Below are positions 25,696-35,321 of a DNA stretch of 37,555 nt, one piece after another. The stretch comes from [Scytonema hofmanni] UTEX 2349 (GTDB taxonomy: Bacteria; Cyanobacteriota; Cyanobacteriia; Cyanobacteriales; Nostocaceae). The position numbers and the translations under genes were made by a program. Below the pieces are notes generated by a model. That model was not told where the DNA came from. It worked only from the letters and a program-made list of their open reading frames with translations, and ran no database searches. The stretch is taken from contig NZ_KK073769.1 of NCBI RefSeq assembly GCF_000582685.1, forward strand, positions 1,433,848 through 1,471,402, given 5' to 3'. The number at the start of each line of letters is the position of its first letter. Positions within the stretch are counted from its first letter, which is position 1.

Positions 25696-26711
25696 TTTTT
25701 CACTCCTCTGTTGATTTTCACACCACATAAATTTTGAGGTTTTTTTGATTACGTTGGATACAGTTTTTACTAAACCTGAAAAACCGTAGATACGCTAGTA
25801 TCTCATCGAAAAACTTATCATTTTTAGTATCTCAATTTACAAAAACCCAAATTTGATTAAAGTCTAGTATATAGGGCTTTGGTTGCAAAAACGTGTGATT
25901 TTTGGTTTGATATAGATGTTATGAAGGGTCATTGTAAATATAAACAATATTCCTCATATCCAGTTAATTCCCTGCAAAGTTTTCCAAAGTGAACAACCAA
26001 ATCAGAGGGATGAAAGACTCTTATATCTGCGTTATTCTGACGATCAAGCCAGAATTCCTGTGTATATACATAAAAATCCGAAAAAACCTTTAAATAACAG
26101 ATGTTTAGTACACACTTTGAAGACGCTTCCCACAAAGAAGTCGTTAAGCGGACACATCTTGCCGCTACACAGTACCAGGGGATGGAGAAAAATAGATTAT
26201 TCTCCCCAACCCCATAATAGCGATGGCACATCGATTGCTGATTTCCCAGCGACATTAGTAAAATTAAATACGTTTTCTGAGTAGACGATGATTGACAAAA
26301 AGTAGTTCCCCAAGAACGAGGGGGGACATCTCTTTACGGTTACGTATTTGGCAAGGTAATTCTGAGTACACTTTTGACGAAGACGGTGGAAAATCTTTCG
26401 AGTGACAAAATAAACAATTTACCTTGAGAAAAATATGTGTATTTAGGTACGGTTCAGATAAGCTTTTTTCTCCCTCCTGCTTCCCCTGCATCCCCTGCTC
26501 AAGAACAGCCTGCCTCAACGGATAAATTTTTTAACTGAACCGTATTGGTATTTAGGGGGGAAATGCCCAATATCTAATTCCCAAAATCTGCACAAAGGTA
26601 GATGCAAAAAAAAAATGAATAAGTAGCATAAGAAACAATGGGTATAACCGTTTGTAACCAAAGAAAGACCTAACTGTCCCGCCTTAGATAGATGCAGTTA
26701 AACAAACTTCA
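25696..26711. other. 1-kb intergenic region
   Basis: Between divergent genes. Minus-strand frames at 25929-26255 and 26264-26518 have no recognisable domain and overlap repeat DNA, so they are not called. A 100-bp inverted-repeat element lies at 26448-26547. The remainder is AT-rich with nothing recognised. Confidence 0.6.
26448..26547. mobile_element. 100-bp inverted-repeat MITE with 9-bp target duplication
   Basis: Ends TACGGTTCAGATAA / TTAACTGAACCGTATTG; flanked by GTATTTAGG on both sides (26439-26447 and 26548-26556). The core is C-rich and unlike the cores of the related elements at 3331-3427 and 18872-18969. No coding capacity. Confidence 0.7.
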
Positions 26712-29700
26712 ATGTTAAAAAGCAACCGCTTGCATCTGCATGACATACCTCTGACATTTTCACCCAAACTTATTGGAAAAATTGCCAGTGCGATCGCTAT
26801 TTGTGTTGGTAGCTTAGTACTGTTTGGGTCGTGGTTCAACATCGAAGTTGTCACGCATGGCTTTTGGAACAGTACCTCAACAATGAAAGCGAATACAGCA
26901 TTGTGCTTTGTACTGTCTGGTATTTCGCTCTGGTTGTCGCAAGAAGGAGACAGGGAGACTAGGGGACAAGGGGATAAGGGGGACAAGGAGGATAAGGAGG
27001 ATAAGGAGGACAAGGGGAATAATTCTTCTTTCCCCACTCTCCCCATCCCCCCATCTCCCCATCCCCCCAACTTCTGGCTTTCCAAAATATGTTCAGTAGC
27101 AGTCAGCTTAATTGCTTTGCTCACGCTGATTGAATATCTATTCGGCTGGAATTTTGGTATCGATGAACTGCTGTTGCGTGACTTATCACCTGGCATAACA
27201 TTTTATCCTGGGCGAATGGGGTTAAACACGGCATTTAATTTTGTGCTAATTGGCAGAGCGATAGAACAAAAAACCTGCCGTAGCTTTTGGTATGCTCAAA
27301 TTCTTACCCTGATAGCTGCTTTGATTTCTTTACAGGCTGTCATCGGCTATGGCTACAACGTTAAAGTAGTTTACAATATTTATCCTTACACAACTTCTAT
27401 GGGGTTACTTACGGGAGTGACCTTTGTAGTCCTCTGTGCGGGCATTCTTTGGACTCATCCAGAGCAAGGGTTGATGCGGGTAGTAACAAGTGATACTGAC
27501 GGTGGGTTGCTTGCGAGGCGTTTATTGTTTGCAGCGATCGCACTTTCTTCTGTGTTAGGCTGGTTCATCGTTGAAGGTCAACGTCAAAAACAGTATGATG
27601 CGGCGTTTGCAGTGTCAATGTTTGCCATAATTGTTATTGTCAGTTTTGTCGTTGTGATTTGGCAAAGTGCAGCGTTAATTGAAGAGGTGAGTCAAGAACG
27701 CGATCGCGCAATCGAAGCGTTGAAAGACAACGAACAAAAATTGAGCAGTTTCGTAGATGCTAACGTCATCGGCATTCTGTTTGGCGACATTTACGGTGGT
27801 ATCTTCAACGCAAATGACGAATTTTTGCGGATTATCGGCTACACGCGTGAGGATTTAGTCGCCGGGAAGATAAACTGGATTGAGATGACACCACCAGAGT
27901 ATCTGTATTTGGATGAAATTGCGATCGCCGAGGCAAAATTAACTGGTGGTTGTACCCCTTATGAAAAAGAATATATTCGTCAGGATAATAGTCGCGTTCC
28001 GGTTTTAATTGGTTACACTTTGCTGGGAGAAAAACGCGAACAGTCAGTAGCCTTTATTTTAGACTTGAGCGATCGCACTCTTGCAGAAGCCGCGTTACGT
28101 CGCAGTGAAGAAAGATTTCGCTTGGCTATTGATAATATCCCCGATGTGTTTGGTATATATGATGCCGAATTGCGATTGCAGTTTGTCAACACTACGGGTT
28201 TGCAACGCACTAATAAATCATTAGAGGAAGTACTTGGACGCACTGACGAGGAAATCTTTCCACCGGAAATTACAAACGCTTATTTACCAACTTTAAAAAA
28301 AGCACAAGAAACGCGCACCTTACAAACCGTAGAAGCCACTATAAATTTACCTGATTATGTCAGCACTACACTCATCAAATATGTGCCAATCCTGGATGAT
28401 AAAGGTGAAATTTACCAGATTCTCGGCGTGACTGACGACATCACCGTCCGCAAACGAGCCGAGGAAATTCTGCAAAATCAGCAAAAATGGTTGGAAGATG
28501 CTGTAAACTTAATGCCAACACCTTTGCTGTTTATCGAACCAAAAACCGCACGAGTAACTTTTGCCAATCGCGCTGCTGACGAATTAGCTGGAGGTAAATT
28601 TCCTTTAGCTGAATCCGTGGAAGATTATTACACAACTTATTACAGCACAGATGGGGCGGGAAATCCCATTCACAGCGAACAAGCACCTGGGGTAAGAGTT
28701 GCTCGTGGTGAACGTCTCAATGGGGTAGAGTTGAACTGGCACACGCCTAAAGGAATCCGTTCTCTGCTAATATATGCAGATACTCTACCAGCGATGCACG
28801 GTCTTGAAGCTACCTGCGTCTTAACATTTCAAGATATTAGCAACCTCAAACAAGTAGAAAAAGCACTCTCATTAGGCAACAAAAGGCTTCAACTTTTATT
28901 TGACACAGCAAGCGATTTACTATCGAGCCAAGAACCAGTAACATTGGTTAATAGCTTATTCCAAAAACTTGCCGAGCAAATAGCTTTAGATGCTTATTTT
29001 AACTATTTAATTCCAGAAAACCAGTTAGTCTTGCGGCTAACTTCTTATAGTGGTATTTCTGAAGAACTTGCTAAAGACATTGAGTATTTAGAGTTTGGAC
29101 AAGCTGTGTGTGGTACAGTTGCAATGGAACGCCGTGCAATTGCTTTAGAGAATGTGCAACAATCAACGGATGTGAAAACAGAACTGATTCGCGCTGTTGG
29201 CATTACCGCATATTATAGTTATCCGTTGATAGCACGGGGACGAGTTTTAGGTACACTTTCCTTTGCCAGTCGTAGTAAAGATAGCTTTAGCCAAAATGAA
29301 ATCGGGATGATGCAAGCGGTTTGTGACCAGATAGCGATCGCAATGGAAAGAGCAAGCTTGATCGCTTCTTTGCAAGAGCAAACTCTTCAGTTGACAGAAG
29401 CAAATCGGATGAAAGATGAGTTTCTCGCAATATTATCCCATGAATTGCGATCGCCTCTCAACGCCATCCTCGGTTGGGCACAGATGCTGCGTTCTTCACG
29501 CAAGCTCACCGAAATTCAAATCGCTAAAGCTTTAGAGACAATTGAACGCAACGCTAAAGCACAAACACAACTAATTGAAGACTTGTTAAATATCTCGCGG
29601 ATGATTAGAGGCAAGTTGCGTCTGAATGTCCACAGTTGCGATTTAGTAGCGATTATTGAATCTGCACTCGATTCTTTACGTCTAGCAGCTGATGTAAAAG

Positions 29701-30125
29701 AAATTCACATCGAAACTTCAATTGACCGAAATACTGAATTAATTTTTGGCGATTCTGAACGGTTGCAGCAAATTATTTGGAATCTACTATCCAACGCAAT
29801 TAAGTTTACACCCCAAGGCGGGCGCGTGCAAGTTGATTTGCAACGAATTAATTCTCATGTGGAAATTACGGTGAGCGATACAGGCATTGGTATCAAACCT
29901 GAATTTATGCCTTACATTTTTGATCGCTTTCGTCAAGCAGATAGTTCCAGCACCAGATCCCACGGCGGATTAGGATTGGGATTATCAATCGTGCGTCATT
30001 TAGTAGAATTACATGGTGGTACTATTTATGTAGAAAGTGCCGGTGAAGGCAAAGGTGCAAAATTCACTCTTATGCTGCCACTACTTAACGTCAAATTGGG
30101 ACAAACAAACAAAACAACTTTCTAA
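26712..30125 (+). CDS. Membrane PAS/GAF sensor histidine kinase with in-frame tandem-repeat insert
   Basis: 1137 residues. Seven or eight N-terminal transmembrane helices (between about 20 and 320), three PAS-type domains (about 342-460, 465-585, 590-715), GAF (about 725-880), HisKA with His910 in SHELRSPLNAILGW, and HATPase_c with N box WNLLSNAIKF (1023-1032), DTGIG (1056-1060) and GLGLGL (1087-1092). All catalytic boxes are intact; no receiver domain. Between helices 2 and 3, residues about 80-120 are low complexity (DKGDKEDKEDKEDKG..., then a Pro/Ser stretch), encoded by a heptamer/nonamer repeat tract; the flanking sequence reads as a normal loop. It autophosphorylates and signals to an unknown partner; the LuxR-type gene downstream is a candidate output. 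ATG start, weak ribosome site. Confidence 0.92.
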   Translation: MLKSNRLHLHDIPLTFSPKLIGKIASAIAICVGSLVLFGSWFNIEVVTHGFWNSTSTMKANTALCFVLSGISLWLSQEGDRETRGQGDKGDKEDKEDKEDKGNNSSFPTLPIPPSPHPPNFWLSKICSVAVSLIALLTLIEYLFGWNFGIDELLLRDLSPGITFYPGRMGLNTAFNFVLIGRAIEQKTCRSFWYAQILTLIAALISLQAVIGYGYNVKVVYNIYPYTTSMGLLTGVTFVVLCAGILWTHPEQGLMRVVTSDTDGGLLARRLLFAAIALSSVLGWFIVEGQRQKQYDAAFAVSMFAIIVIVSFVVVIWQSAALIEEVSQERDRAIEALKDNEQKLSSFVDANVIGILFGDIYGGIFNANDEFLRIIGYTREDLVAGKINWIEMTPPEYLYLDEIAIAEAKLTGGCTPYEKEYIRQDNSRVPVLIGYTLLGEKREQSVAFILDLSDRTLAEAALRRSEERFRLAIDNIPDVFGIYDAELRLQFVNTTGLQRTNKSLEEVLGRTDEEIFPPEITNAYLPTLKKAQETRTLQTVEATINLPDYVSTTLIKYVPILDDKGEIYQILGVTDDITVRKRAEEILQNQQKWLEDAVNLMPTPLLFIEPKTARVTFANRAADELAGGKFPLAESVEDYYTTYYSTDGAGNPIHSEQAPGVRVARGERLNGVELNWHTPKGIRSLLIYADTLPAMHGLEATCVLTFQDISNLKQVEKALSLGNKRLQLLFDTASDLLSSQEPVTLVNSLFQKLAEQIALDAYFNYLIPENQLVLRLTSYSGISEELAKDIEYLEFGQAVCGTVAMERRAIALENVQQSTDVKTELIRAVGITAYYSYPLIARGRVLGTLSFASRSKDSFSQNEIGMMQAVCDQIAIAMERASLIASLQEQTLQLTEANRMKDEFLAILSHELRSPLNAILGWAQMLRSSRKLTEIQIAKALETIERNAKAQTQLIEDLLNISRMIRGKLRLNVHSCDLVAIIESALDSLRLAADVKEIHIETSIDRNTELIFGDSERLQQIIWNLLSNAIKFTPQGGRVQVDLQRINSHVEITVSDTGIGIKPEFMPYIFDRFRQADSSSTRSHGGLGLGLSIVRHLVELHGGTIYVESAGEGKGAKFTLMLPLLNVKLGQTNKTTF
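26949..27071 (+). repeat. Tandem-repeat tract inside the histidine kinase gene
   Basis: Units GACAAGGAG/GATAAGGAG repeated several times, then CCCCATCTCCCCATCCCCC units. Unit type matches the intergenic tract at 21506-21642. The total keeps the reading frame and encodes Asp/Lys/Glu then Pro/Ser-rich residues in a membrane-protein loop. Confidence 0.85.
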
Positions 30126-30232
30126 AGTTAAGTTTTTTAAATAATTTCAGAATAATACTAAACAGCCAGTTTTTCTTATCACAAAAATTTATATTTCGCT
30201 AATTATATCATGTCCAATGTTAGGACACATTC

Positions 30233-30261
30233 GTAGAGACCTTCCGCCGGAACGTCTTTAC
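30233..30261. repeat. GACGTTCCGCCGGAACGTC palindromic repeat
   Basis: Copy with one left-arm change (GACCTTCCGCCGGAACGTC), between the histidine kinase and the LuxR-type gene, where it could form an RNA hairpin limiting read-through. Confidence 0.7.
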
Positions 30262-30405
30262 ATGGACTGAGGACTTTAGATACTAAGCGATGAATTCGTG
30301 AAAGATTTTTTACGTATGCCTAGAGTCATGCACATCACTCAGGGTGCATATACTTATGCAAATCAAACCTATTAAATAAATAGTGTTTTAATTGAAGCAT
30401 TTAAT

Positions 30406-31005
30406 ATGATAAACACATTAGCAACAACAACCCTTGAATCGCATTACCCCAATAATGCTAATTCTAAAATAAAACAAGTAGATTTTTTACAAAAAGTAAT
30501 TGAAGGCTTACAAGATGGCATCTTAATCTTGACCGAGATAGGAGAAATCGTTCATGCTAACGCATCGGCAATAAGCATTTGTAGTCAAATCAGTCAAGGC
30601 ATTTCTCAAGCGAACATTGTACCACAAGCAATTTGGGATCATTGCAAATCGTTAATAGATAGGAGTTTATTTCCCAATCAACACATCATTCTCTCTGATG
30701 AGATTGTGTTAAATAAGTTTAATATTTTTCGCTTGCGGGTAAGATGGCTAGATGTAGATCCCTTACAACGTCCTTGCTTGTTGGTGACAATTGAAAATAA
30801 ATGTGAGACATTAAAAAATGTTGCGATCGCTGAAGTCAAAAAATATAACTTAACACCACGAGAAGCTGAAATTTGGCTTCTTTATCGCTTCAACTACAGC
30901 TATAAAGAAATTGCCTTCCAGCTTTACATTAGCCTGAATACCGTCAAAAAGCACATGAAAAACATTCACGCCAAGCGACAAGCGAATATTGACACCGAAA
31001 ACTAA
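30406..31005 (+). CDS. LuxR-type HTH transcriptional regulator with PAS-like N-terminus
   Basis: 199 residues. Residues about 25-130 resemble a PAS fold (VIEGLQDGILILTEIGEIVHANASA), and 149-192 form a GerE/LuxR helix-turn-helix (LTPREAEIWLLYRFNYSYKEIA, then LNTVKKHMKNIHAK). No receiver domain, so it is not a canonical response regulator and is more likely controlled by ligand or protein contact through the PAS-like part. It lies 280 bases after the histidine kinase on the same strand; the spacer includes a palindromic repeat, so co-transcription is uncertain. ATG start. Targets unknown. Confidence 0.88.
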   Translation: MINTLATTTLESHYPNNANSKIKQVDFLQKVIEGLQDGILILTEIGEIVHANASAISICSQISQGISQANIVPQAIWDHCKSLIDRSLFPNQHIILSDEIVLNKFNIFRLRVRWLDVDPLQRPCLLVTIENKCETLKNVAIAEVKKYNLTPREAEIWLLYRFNYSYKEIAFQLYISLNTVKKHMKNIHAKRQANIDTEN

Positions 31006-31148
31006 GAAAAATCAACAATCAGAATTGATTAGTGAAATGCAATTATTAACAAAGTAGTTAATAATTTCATCAATCAATTAAGATTGATATACTTGCAATG
31101 CCGAAAAAAAATAACTCTACACTTATACCATTTCACTAAAAGCACGGC

Positions 31149-31313
31149 ATTTCCTGCTTTATCAAACTTTCAAGCGATATTGCTGCGGACAAGTTAATGC
31201 GTTTGCGCTTCAATCGACTGCTCTATGGTGCATCTACAACTTATCGAGGCACAGGTTGTCCCCGCATCCACGGTGATAAATTTAAACTCAATGGCTCGGC
31301 TATGGACACTTGA
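31149..31313 (+). pseudogene. Transposase fragment (IS701-like)
   Basis: A 54-codon open stretch reading IAADKLMRLRFNRLLYGAST, then a glycine/basic segment ending DKFKLNGSAMDT and a stop. The RLRxNRxLY...Y-RGxG-PR-HG-KFKLN pattern matches the central part of a DDE transposase family common in cyanobacteria (IS701-like by memory). No start, no catalytic parts: a small remnant. Confidence 0.5.
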
Positions 31314-31454
31314 GCAATTGAGCACTTATTATAGTTTTGCCTAAAATCGTAGTGTTTTTAAATGCATTAACAATGCAGGGGTATTGCCAAATTTAATTAC
31401 CGACAAATTAATAAAATGCTGTACTTATACCAATTACACATCTAGTATAAATTA

Positions 31455-31506
31455 ATTATGCATTGCCCAAAACCCTTGTAAAGACGTAGCAATGCTACGT
31501 CTCTAC
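31455..31506. repeat. ATTATGC...GTAAAGACGTAGCA dispersed repeat
   Basis: Same arm-plus-hairpin family as 9355-9402 and 11230-11281. Hairpin GTAAAGACGTAGCA / TGCTACGTCTCTAC. Confidence 0.7.
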
Positions 31507-31590
31507 GTCTTTTCTGCCAGATGTCTATTCTATGTGGGGTTGCGCTTTATTGCCCTGCGCCAATAATTATCCGGACTTGATATTAGAGGA

Positions 31591-33693
31591 TTAAGCAGCC
31601 ACTAAACCATTATGTTTAAGTAGAGCTGCTGTACTCGGTTCACGTCCCCGGAAGGATTTGAATACCTCCATCGGATGTTTGCTACCACCAAGAGCCAGTA
31701 CTGTATCACGGTAGCGTTTTCCCGTAGTTTTAATAACTTGCTCATCTTCGATGCCAGCTTCTTCAAAAGCAGCAAAAGCGTCAGCACTGAGGACTTCTGC
31801 CCACTTGTAGCTGTAATAACCAGCTGCATATCCACCAGCAAAGATGTGTCCAAAAGCGCATAAAAAGGCATCTTCGGGGAGTGGTGGTAAAACGGTTGTG
31901 GTTTTGGCAAGGCGATCGCGTACCTGTTTGGCAGTTTCATTCCCACCTGGACGATAGCGATAATGTAATTCCAAATCCAACATGCTAAAGTGCAGTTGTC
32001 TGAGCATACCACTGCCACTCATATAATTCTTAGCTGCCAACAGCTTTTGATAATAATGCTCTGGTAGCGTCTCACCAGTTTGGTAATGCTTTGCCATCCC
32101 AAACAAAGTTGGTCTTTCATAACACCAGTTTTCCATAAACTGGCTAGGTAATTCCACTGCATCCCATTCTACATTATTAATGCCTGCTGCACTGCTGTAA
32201 TCTACCTTCGTCAGCATGTGGTGCAAGCCATGACCAAATTCGTGAAACAAAGTTTCCACTTCATTAAAAGTCATTAAACTCGGCTTGCCATCGACGGGGG
32301 GAGTTTGATTGCATACCAAATAGGCTACAGGTAAACGAGTATGAGTTACCCCTTGAGCTTTGATTTTCCCACGATTGATGCAGGTATCCATCCAAGCACC
32401 ACCACGCTTTTCTGCGGGACGGCTGTAAGCATCTAAATAGAAGTAAGCGATCGCACTACCAGTTTCATCAACTATTTGGAAATAACGTACATCTTCATGC
32501 CATACTGGAGCTTGTCCATCGGCAGAAGTGACAGTCACACCGAATAGCCGTTTCACCAACCCAAATAAACCATCTAACACTTGGGGTAGCGGAAAATAAG
32601 GACGCAACTCTTCTGCGGTGAAAGCGAATTTTTCTTCTCGTTGACGTTCAGCCCAAAAGCTGATATCCCAATGCTTCAAATCATTGGCTTCTGCTGCACC
32701 GTTCTTTGCTGCAAAAGCTTTAAGTTCTTCTAAATCTTTAACAGCAGCATCATAACTTGCACGACGTAATTCTTCTAAAAGCGCTTCTGCTGCTTCAACA
32801 TTCGGAGCCATTTTGCTCGCTAAACTTAACTCAGCGAAAGTTTTAAAGCCGAGTAAATTTGCAAGTTCTTGACGCAACTCTAAAGTGCGTTCAATTAACG
32901 GGTTGTTATCCAACTCTCCAGAGGAAGCACGAGTGATAAAAGCTTTGTAAAGCTGTTCTCGCAAATCGCGGCGGGTGCTATGCTGCATGAAAGGACCATA
33001 ACTCGGAAAGTCCAAAGTGATGCGCCAAGGACCGTTTTCGGGTGTGGCGTTTTCTGCACCTTCAGAGCGTGCAGCTTGTGCCGCAAGACTTAGTAAACTG
33101 GGGGGTAAGCCGTCAATTTCTGCTTTAGTTGTCAAAGTCAAACTAAAGGCTTTGGTAGCATCGAGTATATGGTTAGAAAACTTAGTGGAAAGTTCGGCTA
33201 ACTCCATCTGAATAGCGTTAAAACGCTCTTTAGCTTCACCTTGCAACCCGACACCAGAAAGTTCTGCATCTCGAATTGCAGCTTCGATGATGCGCTGTTG
33301 AGCAGAATCTAAAGTTGCCCAAGTATCACTTTGCCGCAGTATTTTAAAAGCATTGTAGATAACTTGACTTTGACCGAGCTTGTTGACAAACTGCACCACA
33401 TCTGGCTGAACAGTTTCATAAGCTTCGCGCAATTCTGGGCTATTCTTTACGCCCATTAAATGGTTGACTATGCCCCAACTCCAATTTAGGCGTTCTGTTA
33501 AATCTTCTAAAGGTTCTACTAAAACACTCCAATTTGGTTCTATCTTAGTTTCTAAGCTAGCAAATTCCGTGTCTAATTCTGCCAGCAGTTGCTTGAAGGC
33601 TGGGACAACCTGTTTTGGGGAAATGTCTGCAAAAGAAGGTAAGCCGTAGCCTTTGAGTAAGGAATTTTCGGAAATAGTGACGTTTGCACTCAT
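31591..33693 (-). CDS. prlC: M3 family zinc oligopeptidase (oligopeptidase A type)
   Basis: 700 residues, typical length. The zinc motif HEFGH is at 484-488 (FHEFGHGLHHML), with the third ligand Glu514 in DAVELPSQFMENW; upstream RPAEKRGGAWMDTCIN (about 425-440) and the C-terminal FAGGYAAGYYSYKWAEVLS block are also family hallmarks. Cytosolic metallopeptidase that degrades peptides, including cleaved signal peptides, released by other proteases. No signal peptide. ATG start. No operon partners: the upstream side is IS-rich and the downstream gene is on the opposite strand. The symbol follows the E. coli family name; orthology is by motif only. Confidence 0.93.
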   Translation of the reverse strand: MSANVTISENSLLKGYGLPSFADISPKQVVPAFKQLLAELDTEFASLETKIEPNWSVLVEPLEDLTERLNWSWGIVNHLMGVKNSPELREAYETVQPDVVQFVNKLGQSQVIYNAFKILRQSDTWATLDSAQQRIIEAAIRDAELSGVGLQGEAKERFNAIQMELAELSTKFSNHILDATKAFSLTLTTKAEIDGLPPSLLSLAAQAARSEGAENATPENGPWRITLDFPSYGPFMQHSTRRDLREQLYKAFITRASSGELDNNPLIERTLELRQELANLLGFKTFAELSLASKMAPNVEAAEALLEELRRASYDAAVKDLEELKAFAAKNGAAEANDLKHWDISFWAERQREEKFAFTAEELRPYFPLPQVLDGLFGLVKRLFGVTVTSADGQAPVWHEDVRYFQIVDETGSAIAYFYLDAYSRPAEKRGGAWMDTCINRGKIKAQGVTHTRLPVAYLVCNQTPPVDGKPSLMTFNEVETLFHEFGHGLHHMLTKVDYSSAAGINNVEWDAVELPSQFMENWCYERPTLFGMAKHYQTGETLPEHYYQKLLAAKNYMSGSGMLRQLHFSMLDLELHYRYRPGGNETAKQVRDRLAKTTTVLPPLPEDAFLCAFGHIFAGGYAAGYYSYKWAEVLSADAFAAFEEAGIEDEQVIKTTGKRYRDTVLALGGSKHPMEVFKSFRGREPSTAALLKHNGLVAA

Positions 33694-33900
33694 GGTTTTG
33701 TGTGAGTCGCGAGTTGATAAGGGCGATTTTTATCTATATCTTCTAATGTAGCGATCGCCGTTTAATTTGAGTGCAGCATCCCAACGAAAGCACCGACAAG
33801 AAAGAAGGATGCAGAAGAGCGAATGGTAGGTCTGACTTCTCAATGTACGAAAAAACTCTCGTCGAGAGCTTAATCCACAATCAGGTGACGACCTCTCTAA

Positions 33901-34829
33901 GAGGGTGTTTATAAAATAAATCTTAAGCAGTTGAGCAACGATGATTACGGGCTAATCGACGTAACATCAGATGTGTCATAGCAGCGTAGATCATGGTTTC
34001 ACTCGTTTGCGGAAGATATTCGTAATCCTTACTCAGACGGCGATAGCGACCAAGCCATGCAAATGTACGCTCTACAACCCAACGCCCTTGGTAATACTTT
34101 AAAGCCCTCCGTGCGATCGCAACGTTTGACAATTTCCAGTCCGCAACCAATGAAATATTTGACCCAATCGACTAAGGAGCCTGCATAACCAGCATCTGCC
34201 CAAATTAAATGTAACTTTGGGAACACATGAAAAATTTTATCGAATACGAGCTTTGCCCCGTCACGGTCTTGAATTGAAGCTGCGTGCACAACAACCATCA
34301 AGATTAAACCCATCGTATCAACAAGGATATGGCGTTTACGACCATTAATCTTTTTTCCGGCATCATAGCCTTTAACTCCTCCTTTTTCAGTGGTTTTCAC
34401 AGTTTGAGAGTCTATAATTCCGGCGGATGGCTCTGCGTCTCGTCCAGAGATTTCCCTGAGCTGCGATCGCAGAGCTGAATGGATTTTTTGCCATACGCCT
34501 TTGCGCTGCCAACGTTGAAAATACGAGTATACAGTTTGCCATGCTGGTAAATCATGCGGCATCATTCGCTCCGTGCAGCCAGCACGCAAGATGTAAAAAA
34601 TCGCATTTACCACTTCGCGTATATCAACTTCACGTTTTTTTCCACGTTTGCGCTTACGTTCTGCGGGAATCATTGATTTAATCAAATCCCATTCGGTATC
34701 GGAAATGTCTGTAGGATAAGGTTTTCGACTCATAGCATCCGATTCAAATACCGCGACTGTCTTTTGAAAAATACTTGTCCTGGGAAATGATTGCGGTACT
34801 CTTTATTTTTTATTTATAAACACCCTCTA
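33901..34829 (-). mobile_element. IS5-family insertion sequence, copy A
   Basis: 929 bp with perfect 15-bp terminal inverted repeats GAGGGTGTTTATAAA and a TAA target duplication (33898-33900, 34830-34832). TNA duplications fit the IS1031-type branch of the IS5 family. It carries one transposase gene, frameshifted. Confidence 0.93.
33923..34733 (-). pseudogene. IS5-family DDE transposase, copy A, frameshifted near the C-terminus
   Basis: The N-terminal 206 or so codons are intact (MSRKPYPTDISDTEWDLIKS...), with the first Asp in IIDSQTVKTTEKGG and the second in WADAGYAGS. At 34080-34092 the sequence has one extra base relative to copy B, which throws the frame before the catalytic Glu segment RWVVERTFAWLGRYRRLSKD; that segment is readable in the next frame (33923-34150). 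There is no A7- or similar slippery run at the site, so I favour a mutation over programmed frameshifting. Confidence 0.85.
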
Positions 34830-35321
34830 AGGGAGCTTACAACAAAAATGCAGACGAGCGATCGTGGCAAGCAATGAAGCTGTTTCTTAGGCAAATTTTT
34901 CAATATACAGCAGGTTTCAGCTTTAGGAAGTACATATATAAATCCCAAAAACTTGTAGAGACTTAGCAGTGCTACGTCTCTACGTTTATCGTCGCTTCGC
35001 TCCTGGTGGGTGTGGGGAATGTAAGTGAAGATTGGGAACACCCCACACTATGAGTGCAATTGGGTTCAAGACCCCACCGAAAAAGTGCGGTGTCTACGGC
35101 TCTTGTGGGGTCTAAATCCCCAGTCCTCACCGAACCCTACACCCCACTCAGCCACCCCCCACACCCTGTTCAATGGATATTAGGGCAATCTGCTGTAAGT
35201 GAGTTTTATATCATTCTTGCGACAGATAGAGGAATCAGCTAAAACTACATTTTAGAGAGATGAAATTGCACTTCCTATCTTCTTAAAATGATGCTAAAGA
35301 ATGAACAAAAGGAATGTAATT
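34830..35321. other. Intergenic region after IS copy A, possible gene remnant
   Basis: Just outside the IS, the plus-strand frame reads AYNKNADERSWQAMKLFLRQ (about 34838-34897), reminiscent of the C-terminal end of dienelactone-hydrolase-like proteins; if the IS and one TAA are removed this frame continues into 33800-33900 without a stop, so the IS may sit in an already decayed gene. Low certainty. A GTAGAGACTTAGCAGTGCTACGTC hairpin repeat lies at 34955-34983, and a GGGGTC...GACCCC-rich stretch at 35060-35130. Nothing else recognised. Confidence 0.4.

Larger units (their letters stand above)
31006..31590. other. Intergenic region with transposase remnant and repeat
   Basis: Contains a decayed transposase piece at 31149-31313 and an ATTATGCATTGCCC...GTAAAGACGTAGCA repeat copy at 31455-31506. 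The remainder is AT-rich with no recognised feature. Confidence 0.6.

Noticed and set aside
25929..26518. Two minus-strand frames of 108 and 84 codons
   Set aside because: No recognisable motifs, unusual composition, overlap with an inverted-repeat element and no ribosome-binding sites.
34074..34095. Programmed ribosomal frameshift in IS copy A
   Set aside because: No slippery run at the shift point, and copy B encodes this region in one continuous frame, so a mutation is simpler.
33923..34150. Separate small gene with the VERTFAWLGRYRRLSKD motif
   Set aside because: This is the frameshifted C-terminal part of the copy A transposase, not an independent gene.
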